NCBI GenBank assembly: GCA_963931865.1
Contig: OZ007517.1
Coordinates: 7,738,676 to 7,802,675 of the forward strand
Direction: 5' to 3'
DNA from: Axinella damicornis
Lineage: Eukaryota; Porifera; Demospongiae; Axinellida; Axinellidae
Length of the DNA stretch: 64,000 nucleotides
The first letter of the stretch is position 1. Every line of letters begins with the position of its first letter. The notes under the pieces are model-generated. The model did no database searches, was not told where the DNA came from, and saw only the letters and a program-made list of their open reading frames with translations. Below are positions 1 to 12,265 of this stretch, piece by piece. A program made the translations under genes and the position numbers.

Positions 1-3000
1 CCCCTTGAGGGGTTCATCATCAGCTACACTGTGTCTGTTGAGCTGGCCAGCGGTGGAGAGGTGGTGACTGTGCAGGTACAGGGCAACGAATCCAGTGCAG
101 TGGTTGGAGGGCTGGACCCGCAACTGGTGTACTCAGTGAAGGTGTGGGCAAATACTGTTGCTGGCCGTGGATTACCTAGCAACATCATACACGTTAAAGC
201 TCTTGTTTCAGGTAACTATATAGCTACCTAATTTAAGCTGAAGTCTTATAAGTCAATACATGGAAGTAGGGATGGTGTGTAATTACAAGCTCACTGCCAT
301 GAAAGATAAAGACGATTATCTGCATGCACTGAAGAATCATACAAGCTTAGGTTTCAACAATCCAATGAATTCTGAATCCTTCCCAACGCAACTACCAGGG
401 AGTGGACGAATGGCAAATGGACACAGCATGTTGTAAGAATATTAATCCAAACTGTATGGTACATTCATTGATGTGTACCGAGATGTGTTGTAACAAGCAT
501 TGATTGGCATCAGGGCTTCAGTTTGCATTAGGTAATACAATGTCATCAATAATTTGGCAAAATTATCCGGGTCATTTTTTCTAAAAACGTTTTGCAAAAT
601 AGCAAGGGATGCATGAGGAGCATATAAAGCTAATACGAGCATACATTCAACAAAGAGAAATACAGTAGCTAGTACAATGATAAGGAGTGCTTGAATATGC
701 AAATGGAATTAGAATGGACTAGTCTACAGAACTATAGGTATGAACTTTTATTACTGAGATTAGGGTCCCAAACTTGGCTGGCGTATTCGAGATGAGGCCT
801 AACAATGGCATGATGTCAGTATCAGCACATTAATTCTGTAGAATTGCCAGAACAGCAACCCAACTAGCTTTCGGGCTCTGGAGGTAACACCATTTTTGTG
901 ATTAGTCCAGGAGAGAAAAGACGATATAGATAGGCCTAGGTACTTGACACTGTCGACAGTTTCCAGCAAAGACGCATTTTAGTGAGTCCATGAACAAAAG
1001 AAAGTAATACTGAGAGTGGTTTGTGATTGGCTATGTTATTCCAAATTGCAGGTATTCAGTTAACAGTGAATGGTGTGGCTTATGCGAACAACAGCATTGT
1101 GACCAGGACAGACATTGGAAATGGTAGTGCAGCTCTGCTCTGCACAACTACCTACTCACCCTGCTGTTCATCTGCAAACCCTGAAACTCAGTGGTTCTTT
1201 CCCAATGGAAGTCAAGTCCAGAATCTTCATGATCTTCCATACTACAGAACTAGAAACAACCCTGAATTTGCAGAAAGAACTGGTCCTCGTTCAGTACAGC
1301 TCAACCGCAACCCTCAGGGTACCACAACAGGGATCTTCCGCTGTGACATACCTGATGCCAATGGAGTACTACAGAGCATCTTTGTGGGGATATATACTGG
1401 TGAGTCCTGTACACTGAGTGAGTGGTCGGTTGTTTGCAAGGAGATATCTTGCCTTCAGGATCTACAGTAATGTTGTGCCCTGCACGGCATAAGTGACTGT
1501 AACTTGAGCTACTATGCCCTTAACAAAACTAAAAAACTCAAATATTTGAGCTTACTAGCCTTCATTTGTACCCAAACCACCACCACAAGGGAACTGATAG
1601 CACATCACTAATGATATTCATGAGAGTCAACACAAGCCAAACTTCCCTCCAAACAGCAAACTAAAGGCAATCTTACTCATGACTGCTACAAATGCAACCT
1701 GAAAATGGTCATTGACATGCTTTCAACCCCACCAAAGATCTGACAGGTGGTCACTAATGATATTCATGAGTGTCAACATAAGTCAACCATCCCATTGGAC
1801 AGCTGACTAAAATCAAACAAGCTCACGAGCACAGCATGGAGCTATCTCATTATTATCCATGAGCAGACAGAAAGACTTGGTTGTATCCCATGCCCACTGG
1901 GTTTTAATGAGATTCATAGGCACACCAAGGTTAGTGGGATCACCCTAACCTGGATCAGGGTTAATGATATTCATAGGGCGGATCTACAGGGTTACTCACT
2001 TAGGCCAAATTCCAGTGTTAGGATTTGTCATTGCACTAGCCTAATTAAAGCCCTGAGATTGCTGTTAATAGCCATACAGTAGCTACTGAAAATTAAAGTA
2101 GCTATTTTTTCCTTTATGCCCAAATTGCAGGTATTCAGTTGACTCTGAATGGTATGGCATATGCCAACAACAGCATTGTGAACAGGACAGACATTGGAAC
2201 TGATAGTGCAGCTCTACTCTGCACAACTACCTACATACCCTGCTGTTCATCTGGAAACCCTGAAACTCAGTGGTTCTTTCCCAATGGAAGTCAAGTTCTG
2301 AATTTCCGTGATCTTCCATACTACAGCACTAAGACTACTCAGAATCCTCGTTCAGTGCTGCTCCACCGCAATCGTGAGGGTACCACAACAGGGATCTTCC
2401 GCTGTGACATACTTGATGCCAGTGAAGTACTACAGAGCATGTTTGTGGGGATATATGACAGTGGCACTGGTGAGTCTTGTACACTGAGTGGGTGGTTGGT
2501 AGTTTGCAAGGAGATATCTTGCCTTCAAGTTGTATTTTCACATTAATTGGGGTAAGGCATATGTGCAAGCCTGTGAACAGGACCAGCGTCCGTATGTGGA
2601 TAGCTTTACAAACATATCCCCTAGCTAGCTATAGCTTTTCAATACTCAAGCCAATCAATAAGCTATACATACAGTCTTCCTTTTTAACAATTTCCCTGCT
2701 CGCATAATTATACTAAAGCACCGACACAGCAATTCAAAGCGACTTTAAAATTGTGGCTTTCCACATCAAAAGGACATTAAATCTTGTACTTCAAATGTAA
2801 ATGCAGGACTGGTCAGCACACCACCATCATTGTATATACGTTGCTCCATGTCACACTGTCAGAGCTCAAGCCCATTGAGTCCATTGTGGGACTTGCTTGA
2901 AGTTTTTTATTTGGCTGCTTTGGCAGTTTTAGCTACTGCATAGACGAATGCCGGTAGGTGTGATGTGTGGAGTGTGGATAAAAGTGAAGTGCTCCACAAT

Positions 3001-3455
3001 GGACTTGAGTGGGTGAGTGGACAGTATCCATGGATACAGGGCAACTTGGATGGCGGCGGTCCTATATACATTATTTTACAGGTAGCTTTTCATGCATGTG
3101 TGAACTCTGCAATGTCAGCAAAATGATGTCTATTTCCTGGAAGAATATTCACTGCATGACGAATTATTTCTTTGTTTAGGCGCACCCACTGCTACCACAC
3201 TGGAGTATAGTGAGGCTGCCAGGTCCCTCACCTGCACCTCCACTGGTGGGCCTGCTACCACCGTCACTTGGAGGAAGGATGGGGTCATAATAACCATCAA
3301 TGGAGAATACCAGCAGACACAAGCGGTGACCGATACTGTGACCGGAGAATATGAGACTGTGCTCACCATCGCCCAATCAGTGACTGATATCTTTGGCAGA
3401 TACAGCTGCACCATGCAGAATAGCAGAGGGAGATCTGCACCTGTTGAAACAACAG
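1..3455 (+). other. RPTP ectodomain, first part: one FN3 exon and three Ig-like exons
   Basis: Exon 1-211 is the end of an FN3 domain ([12 protein letters not shown] core). Exons 1052-1399 and 2131-2469 are tandem copies of one Ig-like domain: each keeps the [16 protein letters not shown] and GIFRCDI signatures, and each has flanking intron bases conserved on the donor side. Exon 3180-3455 is a separate Ig domain with [15 protein letters not shown] and GRYSC. All are phase 1-1, so any exon could be skipped or alternated without breaking frame. The introns hold nothing else coding that I can see; 3473-3502 is a 30-base G run just after the third Ig donor. Confidence 0.85.
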
Positions 3456-3471
3456 GTGAGGACTTGTAATG

Positions 3472-3503
<32 letters not shown>

Positions 3504-6500
3504 AGACAACCGTGTAGCAATGCACAGATTGTATGTTCTCAAAAATATTCTCATGCATTTTCAAAGGGAGTTAGTGATTACCGTCATACTCCACCTCTGC
3601 ATTCTCAGTCCAATCTCTGCATGAATGGCAGAATTAGGGATGGATGGTAATAGCTACTTGCATTGCTGTGATGATGTCCAAGAACACATTCCTTTGCAGT
3701 CTTAAACAGTTCGCTACAGCACCCTAAAACCGTATTCAATAATTACGTGTACAACGAAAACAGATATGGAAAGGAGAAAGGAAGCTAAGTTGGAGCACAG
3801 TGGGAGATCAAGGCTCCAGTGATATTTGTGTTGGTCCCATATGAGGTCAGAGTTCAGAGAGAAGAGGCATTTCAGATGAAACGGTGAACTCGGTTGATCC
3901 TAATGATGCCAGTGGAGATTGCATGTGACTCATATCATTGATTGAGTTTGACTAAAAAAACCTGTCAGTGGAGTGTAGTCGTGTTATTCTTCCCATACTG
4001 TGCAATGTGCCCTGTAGAGGGTGACATCTCACATCATACGATTCCATTGTAGTACCGTATGTTGTATTACTATACATTGTAGTGTGTTGTATTATGAGAG
4101 AGATTCTCAACACCTCTCATTTCAGTTGCAGCTCCAAGTGTATCTGTAACAATGTTGCGGCTGAATGCTACTCACATCAACGTCATCTGGGTACCCCTCG
4201 AGGGGCTCATCATCAGCTACACTGTGTCTGTTGAGCTGGCCAGCGGTGGAGAGGTGGTGACTGTGCAGGTACAGGGCAACAAATCCAGTGCAGTGGTTGG
4301 AGGGCTGGACCCGCAACTGGCATATTCAGTGAAGGTGTGGGCAAACACCGTTGCTGGCCGTGGAATACCTAGCAACATCACAGACGTTAAAGCTTTGGAG
4401 TCCCTCGTTTCAGGTAACTATACAGCTACCTAACTTAAGCTGAAGTCTTATAAGTCAATACATGGAAGTAGGGATGGTGTGTAATTACAAGCTCACTGCC
4501 ATGAAAGATAAAGACGATCATCTGCACTGAAGAATCATACATGCTTAGGTTTCAACAACCCAATGAATTCTGAATCCTCCCCAATGCAACTACCAGGGAT
4601 CGATACATTGCCGTGCAGAGTGTAATGCATCACAGATAAAATTGTGTTTGAAATAACCGATACTTCAGACAGAGTTTCACCATTCGATTAAATCAAGTTC
4701 TGATGTGCCATCAATACAGGGCAGCATATACTCAGGAATAATTAGTGGTTCAAGAGACAAGGAGCCACAGCTGCAAATTAGGAACAATCAAATGCAACAA
4801 GTATGCACAAAAAACAAGACATGTTCGTACACATGACATTTAACTGTACAATAGCATGTTGTTTGTTTTGATATTTACTTAATTCTATAACAGTGTTGCG
4901 GTTGAATGCTACCCACATCAATGTCAGCTGGGTACCCCTCGATGTAATGGAGGCCAGCGGATTCATCATCAACTACACTGTGTCTGTTGAGCTGGCCACC
5001 GGTGGAGAGGTGGTGACTGTGCAGGTACAGGGCAACGAATCCAGTGCAGTGGTTGGAGGGCTGTACCCGCAACTGGCGTACTCAGTGAAGGTGTGGGCAA
5101 ACACTGTTGCTGGCAGTACATTGCATGGTAGCACTGCGGTTGCAGCTGTGGAATCCTTTGTTTCAGGTAACTAGATCTATTGGCATATTATCGTATAGTA
5201 TCCTGATGGTGTGTAGCTATAAGTCTATATACCACCATGCACTTGAATAAAACACTCAGTTGTGGCTTTTGTAAATCATTGGAATGAGGTGGTCCAATTT
5301 TACAACATGCAATCCATCTATGAAGATCCTGCCCAATGCATAATTATATGGCCTTGCAGAGTGGACTGACAGGACTGTATTAATGGTATAGCTCCCTTGA
5401 CTGTTTGTCTCATGCCCAGACTTTATGTCTCGTCAATCCGTTCTTATACTTTTGCTAAATGCATGTCTATTGTACTGACACTGGTTGGTGCAGGGTCGTA
5501 GGAAGAAGAAAAACCTGTCCAGCCAATATTATACCGGCCGTAATTGCTCCTATATACGGGATTAACTATATAGCTACATGTACTTTGGGAAGTATGTGAC
5601 AGTATCCTAGGCGTATGTGAACGCATCATGCACCAGTGTATACCGTGTCATGCATGCACCTTAATACTTCTATAGGAGCTCTTGTGGGTGCAATAGTTGG
5701 AGCAATTGCGGTCGTCATGGTGGTGGTGGCATGCAGCATAATCACTGGAATAATGATATGCAGGTAGTATATAGTTAATTGTGCTAGCAAGATGAACAAT
5801 TAGCACACACCTTAGGCCTTCATTGTCCCTCCAGGAGGTAGCTACAATATCTTTATTTACTGCTGAGTATCGAATTGTTCCATCATTACATGCAGGCTAA
5901 GACGACGAGGCAAGTTACCATGTTGTGACAGTGTCCACCGCACGTCACAAATAGAGACCACACCTGCCACATCCGGTGGTGATTACGTTGAGATGAGAAT
6001 AGCTGGTGAGGAAAACCAGCACTTTTTTTTTTCTCTATGAAAGTTTTCCCAGGATAGGATTGGGCAGGAAGGATTGGGCAGGAAGGATTGGGTAGGAAGA
6101 AAAAGGAATGCTTATTTTGAACACCACGTGCAGTCGGGTGCAGTTGAGTGCTTGGCCACACATGATGACACTATAGTGTCATAAGTATGCAACTCTTATT
6201 CCAGCATGTATTGAATATGATGCATATATACTTTTCTCAGTGTCACGGATGACCAGGATGCCGATACCGATTTCCAATTTCAAGGAGTATGTGGCGAGGA
6301 TGCATCATAACAGAGACCAAGGGTTTGAGCGGGAGTTTAACGTATGTGGCATACCGTATATGGCAGTCTGTGGTTATGAGGACTTCTCCCTTGTTGCAGT
6401 CCTTCAGTAAACAACCCCAGGCTTCACACAGTGCTGCTAAAAGGTCCTGCAATAAAGCTCAAAACAGATTTGCAGATATATTTCCTTGTAAGTGGGGCCA

Positions 6501-9500
6501 TATTGTGTTATACAACTGTGTTACAGCAGCTAAACCATACTGATCATTACTGCTTCTGACAGATGATTTCTCGCGTGTGATATTGAGAGAAATTCCAGGG
6601 AAGGATGGCTCTGACTACATCAACGCCAGCTTTGTGGATGTAAATTACGAGCAGATAACGTGATGTGCAATATCATATTTTACATCATAACTGTTCTTGG
6701 TGCAGGGGTATAGCAAAACCAAGGCTTACATTGCAGCACAGGGTATGTTCTAGGATCGAGGAACTTAACCTCAATCCCAGAATGAGAGCCTGGGAATGGG
6801 GCTAGGAGGAACTGTTGTGCAGGTTTGTGATATCAGTATCTTTTTTTGCGCAGCTCCATTCACAAACTCAGTTGGTGACTTCTGGCGAATGATTTGGGAG
6901 AACAGGCTGTCCACTGTTGTCATGCTGACCAGGTGCTTTGAAGGGACGGTAAGCCGCAAGTAGCCTCGGTCCCAGGCTCTTTAGAGGAGAGAGCCTGCAT
7001 GGGACCGAGGCTAAGCCGCAAGTAGTGATAACAAGCTACTATATTAAAAGAGTCAAAGTCTTGAACATGAGTGTTTGTGATTTTGATTCAGAAAAAGTGT
7101 GAGCAATACTGGCCGGACAAGGTTGATGCAATCCTGAATCCTGGTTACAGCCTCTCTGTCACCCTGACCTCGTCATTGCCATTTGCGGAGTATGAAATCA
7201 GAAAAATGGTATTGTACGATGTACGTGAGTGACACAATGCAATGAAATTTGGTGCAGCAAACAAATAGAATTTGTGTGTCTCCTATACATATCTCCAGAT
7301 ATCTAGTCCGAGTGAAACTCCCTTGCAAGTGACTCAGTTGCACTACTTGGGATGGTTTGATCATCATGTGCCATCCAATGCTCTCTCCATGGTCAACTTC
7401 ATCAGGCAGGTGAGGAAGATCCACCCACCCTTCCACCCGCATCCCCTCCTGGTCCACTGCAGTGCTGGTGTGGGGAGGACTGGTGCCTTTATTGTGCTGG
7501 ATAGCATGATGCAGAGGATTAAGGCTGAGGGGAGCGTGAATATCTTCGAATTCCTGGGAGAGCTGAGAGAGCAGCGAATTGCGATGGTGCAGACTGAGGT
7601 ATTATTGAACTTCACACTTCATGTACCCTATAAACTGCAAAAACAGAAAATTAGCTAATGGTAGGAAACATGAACAAGCTGAAGTCCCGCATGATCGTCG
7701 TTATTTTAGCTGTTGCGACTGTTAGTTTTGATGCTTGTACCGATTTCATCAGTTCCAGTATGTGTTCATCCATGATGCCCTGTGTGAGCATATCGTTTGT
7801 GGAGACACTGAGATTGCCGTCCCAAACTTGAGGACAACCATCAACCGTCTGCGCAAGCAAGCAGAGGGCAAGTTGCTCTCTGGCTTTGAACACCAGTTCC
7901 AAGTAAGGGAAACTTTGTATCTGTTCGGTGTCGGCTTGGTGACAAAACCTTTTTTGTTTGGTCCCATACGTAGTTTCTAGAGCTGGTGTCTCACAACACG
8001 AAGGTGTCTTATACAGATGCTAAGGCGCGCCACAACCTTCCTAAGAATCGGTATTCAAACAAACTGGCAAGTGAGTTACTGTACATGCTTGCAGCAACTC
8101 CCCAGCAGCGATATAATCCAACCGCATATTGACAAATTTCTTGCATAGATGACATAACACGAGTCAGACTGATGTCACGTAGGGTTGGGGAATCTGATTA
8201 CATCAACGCCAGCTTTATTGATGTAAGTATAGCTATACTAGGATGAGATCTTCTGTGACAAATTGTCATTTTGCTCCTATGGCTGCTATACACAGGGGTA
8301 CCGGCAGCGTAATGCCTACATTGCTACACAGGGGCCTCTCCCTTCGACTGTGAATGACTTCTGGCAGATGGTGTGGGAATACAAGAGCAAGTGCATTGTG
8401 ATGCTGTGCAACCTGCAGGAGGATGGAGTGGTATGAAATGAAATGTGTCTGTGCACTGTTAAATTTCGCAATCGGTACACAATCTGTATACCTGTGGACA
8501 TTCCAGGTCAGTAGATCAACTTTACCATCTGTTGTATGAAAGATCAATGGCCAAATACATAGCTAGCTGTAGCCAGTACAGTACATACAGCATCTTTTCC
8601 TCATGCACATGCAAGGAAATGGATTGAATTGACCATTAATATTGTCCCCTTGGTAATGAACGAGTGGTGCCAGCTCTATCGATCTGTGCGTGATCTTTTC
8701 CACTATGTGATCAGGATGCATGCTGCTGCTATTGGCCAGTAAAGAAGGGAGCAAGTATCACCTACGGCAAAGTGAGGGTCACTGTTGTGACTGAGGAAAA
8801 CCATCATCATGTTGTCATCCGAAGACTGGAGATCCTATCACCAGCTGTAAGAACTGAAATTCAGTTTCACAGTCTAAAGCATCTCATATTACCAGTTCTA
8901 TATTCTTGAATTAGGTGAAGAACAAAACTGCCTTCATTGTGACCCACTTTCAATTCCTGAGGCCGGAACACGGCTGCTTCCCTTCCAGCTCCTCCCTGCT
9001 GGCACTGGTGGATAGTGTGACCAAGGTGGAAATGGGTGCAGGAAACAAGGCCATCACTGTCATGTGCAGGTACGTATGCTGGTTCGTGTCATGAAGTGCA
9101 GAATGAACCTCACATAGGTTGAGGCTATACAGCTGATTTAATATTTGTTGATGTACAGTATATTTCATCAGCATGGCACAATTTTAAGTTTTTTTTTTCG
9201 TTTTTTTCTTAATGTCACAAATGGAGAAAGGCTACATAAATAGCATTCATGCTAATGTGATATATGAGCCTTGGATACAGAAACAGATTTGACACAAAGT
9301 TTTCCCACAAAGAAATTAGAGACGGAACAAATGACGAATACAAATAAATGGTTGTAGCAAATGGTCTAGTACACTTAATTAACGACTCTGCCATAGTAGC
9401 ACAGTCAGTATCTACGGTGACATGAAAGACTCCATACACTCATGAACAACTAGCCAGAATGGAACGTGCTGTAATTGACTGCTGACTGCAAGGCAGGCTA

Positions 9501-10447
9501 CTCTTCTGGCCTGCCCCATGCAAAGCTATATAGCTAGTGCTACTATTAGCATCCAGCTGCCCACTATAGTGTCATTGTAAGTAGAAACTAGCTGTTCTTT
9601 CTGTTAGTGCACAGTATAATATTTTATCCCACTCTGTATCTACACACTAATGCATATACCACAGTGATGGCTTGGGTCGCACTGGGGCCTTCATCTGCAT
9701 CCACTCACAACTGGAACGGCTGAAGACCGAGGGTGTGGTGGACATCTTCCAGTCCGTCAAGTCAATACGAATACAACGTGCAGGGCTTGTTCAAACTGTG
9801 GTATGAGTTATACTGAAGTATACTCATTTGGATGGATTGGGGAGGGAAGAATGCTAACTAAAGTGGGTGTAAAAATAGGTAATTACCGTATGGCCGGAAA
9901 ATTTGGCGGGAAATTAAATTTGGCGGATTGGCTCTAAAAGGCTGTGAATTGCATTTGGCGGAATAAAATTCGGCGGATTTGGAAATTTGCAGAGCGAGAA
10001 TGACGTCATACTAACCGCACGGCCGCCCGCACCGCGGAGCGCTCGGTGAGATCGAGATCTTGTGTCGGTAGGCTGCGATGGAGTCCGAGTTTGTGGTACT
10101 GTGTTCGAGCTATTTCTGGCCGATCAGCTGCTTGCTCGCTATTTCTGGCAGATCAGTGACAGAGGTACAATAGTATTATGAGTGCTTGCGGCGAGAGCTA
10201 GCTCGAGCGTCGCTACGAGACCCCGCCCACAACATGTCATGACAAAATATTGGCGGAATTTAATTTGGCGGTGTGTTCATAATCCGCCAAACCGCCAAAT
10301 TAAATTCCCCGCCAAATTTTCCGGCCATACGGTATATATGAGTTGCTATCCTTCTTGTTACAGGAGCAGTACAAACTGTGTCATAGTGTGCTTGCTGACT
10401 ATGTGGACAGCCTTGGAACTTATGCTAATTTTAAGGAACTAGTTTAA
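1..10447 (+). CDS. Receptor-type protein tyrosine phosphatase, 3' part (23 exons visible)
   Basis: Predicted single-pass receptor that removes phosphate from tyrosine on cytoplasmic proteins. Exons, each with GT/AG borders and matching phase: 1-211, 1052-1399, 2131-2469, 3180-3455, 4126-4413, 4894-5166, 5676-5763, 5896-6005, 6241-6341, 6400-6487, 6563-6639, 6706-6742, 6854-6948, 7092-7220, 7299-7598, 7753-7902, 7983-8070, 8149-8222, 8296-8430, 8715-8846, 8915-9069, 9665-9800, 10364-10447. They sum to 3714 bases, exactly 1238 codons with the TAA. Order: FN3, three Ig-like, two FN3, membrane span, phosphatase D1, phosphatase D2, short tail. All ectodomain exons are symmetric phase 1-1, as expected for shuffled modules. 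The 5' end lies outside the window. The family call is secure from [10 protein letters not shown] in D1; vertebrate subtype orthology cannot be judged. Confidence 0.93.
3473..3502. repeat. Homopolymer G30 in RPTP intron
   Basis: 30 consecutive G starting 18 bases after the donor of exon 3180-3455. It could form a quadruplex close to the splice site. Confidence 0.95.
4126..5166 (+). other. RPTP ectodomain, second part: two FN3 exons
   Basis: Exons 4126-4413 and 4894-5166 each encode one fibronectin type III domain ([11 protein letters not shown] at the start, [12 protein letters not shown] near the end). Exon 4126-4413 is almost base-identical to exon 1-211, and the similarity runs on into the downstream intron (241-400 against 4440-4600). 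That indicates a recent segmental duplication inside the gene. The second FN3 has diverged at its C-terminal end ([11 protein letters not shown]). Confidence 0.85.
5676..6005 (+). other. RPTP transmembrane exon and juxtamembrane exon
   Basis: Exon 5676-5763 encodes a glycine, valine and isoleucine-rich hydrophobic stretch of about 27 residues ([15 protein letters not shown]...), the single membrane span. Exon 5896-6005 begins with the basic stop-transfer sequence RLRRRGK and continues as a short cytoplasmic linker. Phases run 1 to 2, then 2 to 1, and join cleanly to the phosphatase exons. The location fixes the upstream modules as extracellular. Confidence 0.85.
6241..7902 (+). other. RPTP membrane-proximal phosphatase domain D1 (predicted active)
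   Basis: Ten exons encode one PTP domain: FKEYV and GFEREFN, the substrate loop [23 protein letters not shown], the conserved W of DFWRMIW, the WPD loop written WFDHHVP, the P-loop [10 protein letters not shown], and [13 protein letters not shown] at the Q-loop. The nucleophilic Cys, P-loop Arg, WPD Asp and Q-loop Gln are all present, so catalysis is expected. Three positions are unusual: KNRY is QNRF (Tyr to Phe), the WPD proline is Phe, and the residue after QTE is Phe instead of the usual Asp. The effect on activity is not predictable from sequence. Confidence 0.9.
6961..7013. mobile_element. 53-bp inverted-repeat element with 9-bp target duplication
   Basis: Ends are TAGCCTCGGTCCCAGGCT and its near inverse. 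Exact 9-bp copies AGCCGCAAG lie at 6952-6960 and 7014-7022. It sits inside an RPTP intron, only 12 bases past the splice donor of exon 6854-6948. Removing the element and one duplicate leaves an intron of about 81 bases. Confidence 0.75.
7983..10447 (+). other. RPTP membrane-distal phosphatase domain D2 (probably inactive)
   Basis: Seven exons encode a second PTP fold: [41 protein letters not shown], a WPD-loop position reading FLRPEHG, and the P-loop region [10 protein letters not shown]. The Cys and Arg are kept, but the His before the Cys is Met, the following Ala is Asp, and the WPD Trp and Asp are replaced by Arg/Leu and Glu. Loss of the WPD Asp is typical of RPTP D2 domains, which usually regulate or anchor. 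The protein ends 28 codons after the last splice, at TAA 10445-10447. Confidence 0.88.
9884..10334. mobile_element. MITE with TACCGTATGGCCGG ends in the last RPTP intron
   Basis: Terminal inverted repeats of about 30 bases (TACCGTATGGCCGGAAAATT at the left, inverse at the right) bound 451 bases. The left end has a second GGCGGATT motif near 9920-9980. The interior is GC-rich and contains ATGGAGTCCGAGTTT at 10078. There is no transposase ORF, so it is non-autonomous. It makes up most of intron 9801-10363. Confidence 0.75.
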
Positions 10448-11143
10448 TGCTTATATTTGGTCAACTAAACTCCTTCGCAGCAGTCAGTATTGGCTGCATA
10501 TAATGTTTGTTGTATTAGTGGAAGTTGCATAGTATAGCCATACATGTGTAGTGCATGACATTGTAGCTACAAAATTCTCCATAGCCATATTGGACCACCT
10601 GTAGGTACACCTGTCCCAGGATGCACAGATCCAGTGTGCTGCACATTACTGAACCTTGTCTAGGGATCCAGTCCTTATCCTTTTTCTGGTAGGGTGCCCA
10701 TTACTCTATACGTGTCCTCCAAGTTCGATCGCGAATAATTAATATTGTAAATAAGGACAGTGTGGTAGAATCTGCATGAGCCGCACTCTCCTGGATGTAG
10801 GCTGAACTCACTGTTCATCTTTCAATCCTGCTCACCAATCGGTAGGGATGCAAGTTGGAATCTGTGGATGGTGCTGTATCTTTAACAATGCTTGCTGCCA
10901 AGTGTGGTATTCCTTTCGTAGAAATGTCTACTCAGTCCCTGAGTGGACTGGACTGCATTACCAGTAGACTATATACTGCAGGGACAGAAATTTGACCACA
11001 AGCAAGACCAGTATAAGCTGATGATGTAAAGTAGGGGGGAGGGTGCCAAACAACGACTGGCTTGCTGAGCTCGACTACTACAACGTTTCGACCTGGGTAG
11101 GTCTTCCTCAAGGTGTAAGCTGATAATATTGCTGTAGGAAATG

Positions 11144-11281
11144 CAGAATTCCTAATGGTGGGTATACAGAATTCCTAATGGTGGGTATACAGAATTCCTA
11201 ATGGTGGGTATACAGAATTCCTAATGGTGGGTATACAGAATTCCTAATGGTGGGTATACAGAATTCATAATGGTGGGTACA
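11144..11281. repeat. Minisatellite, 23-bp unit x 6
   Basis: Six head-to-tail copies of CAGAATTCCTAATGGTGGG plus TATA. The first five are essentially identical and the sixth carries small changes (CATAATGG, TACA). The low divergence suggests recent expansion. Confidence 0.95.
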
Positions 11282-11964
11282 TGCATGTACAAGAGCGGGG
11301 AATAAGACTGAACAGCTAATTAAACATTACAGATGATTGTTAGCAACTGTACTAACTACTGAGGTAATTGGACTAGTAATTGGACTTGTCGTTATCCATT
11401 GCTGTATTACACCTGTGCATTCCTTGGTTATGCAGTAGGACAATGCATTCCTAGGTCGTTGTGTATGGTGTTCCTCTCTGTATATAAGTGCCTGTACCTG
11501 AATGATTCCCTCTCTCGCAATAAAACATTTGGCCGAGATTATTACAGTTATATATTGGTGGTACCAATTACTGAGTTATCGATAAAAGTGGGCCAGTGGG
11601 GCTAGCCTCGTTCCCAGGCCTCTGCCCAGATTTTATCTCACAGCTGTGATTTTTCTCCACAGCAGTGAATACATGCACTAATCACACTGAGGTTAGATTT
11701 GTGTAAACAGACCACACTCCTGAACCACTTGGATTGGGACTGGGACTGACACTGCACTCTTTGATGTAGGAGGGTCTGCCTCCTCTGAAAGTTGTGAATG
11801 TGACCATCATTGCACACATAATGGAACTGCTGTAATTCACCTTTAAGTTAACCCTTTACCAACACAAGAAACTGCCTGAAGAAGCACCAGATTCCTATAA
11901 AGTGCATGCATGATGATCTGTACACACTACCACTGGCTGGTAAAGAGTTAGCTGTCATGTTTCA

Positions 11965-12265
11965 CATACCACAGGAGAAACCTCCTGAAGACTCCTGAAG
12001 ATACGGACTAGACGGGCACCATAACCATTCAGAGCTTCTCTGTATCCAGACCGTCCGTACACCCGTCTAGTCCGTGGGACCATTTGAAGTTTGGTATTCG
12101 GCTTTTTCAGCGATACTCCTGCATAGAGGGGTGCCCGTAGGTGTGGTCTACGCAGGAAATAATGTAGTTGAAGTGGTCCCATGACGGACTCGAACAGCGT
12201 GTGGACGGGTGCAATCACGGAGCCCGTCCAGTCCCATATCTGCAGCTAGTTTCTCCTGTGTATGG
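11965..12265. mobile_element. Short inverted-repeat element, about 300 bp
   Basis: The left end reads CATACCACAGGAGAAAC and the right end is the inverse of CCATACACAGGAGAAAC. The interior has several further inverted segments (for example GACGGGC, GACTAGACGGG, CCCGTCTAGTCC). No coding potential. Probably a non-autonomous transposon; I could not fix a target duplication. Confidence 0.5.

Noticed and set aside
3130..3650. ORFs with poly-Pro or poly-Gly around 3480
   Set aside because: Created by the G30 homopolymer; the real coding sequence here is the plus-strand Ig exon 3180-3455.
11144..11281. CRISPR-like array
   Set aside because: Units are contiguous 23-mers without spacers in an animal genome; it is a minisatellite.
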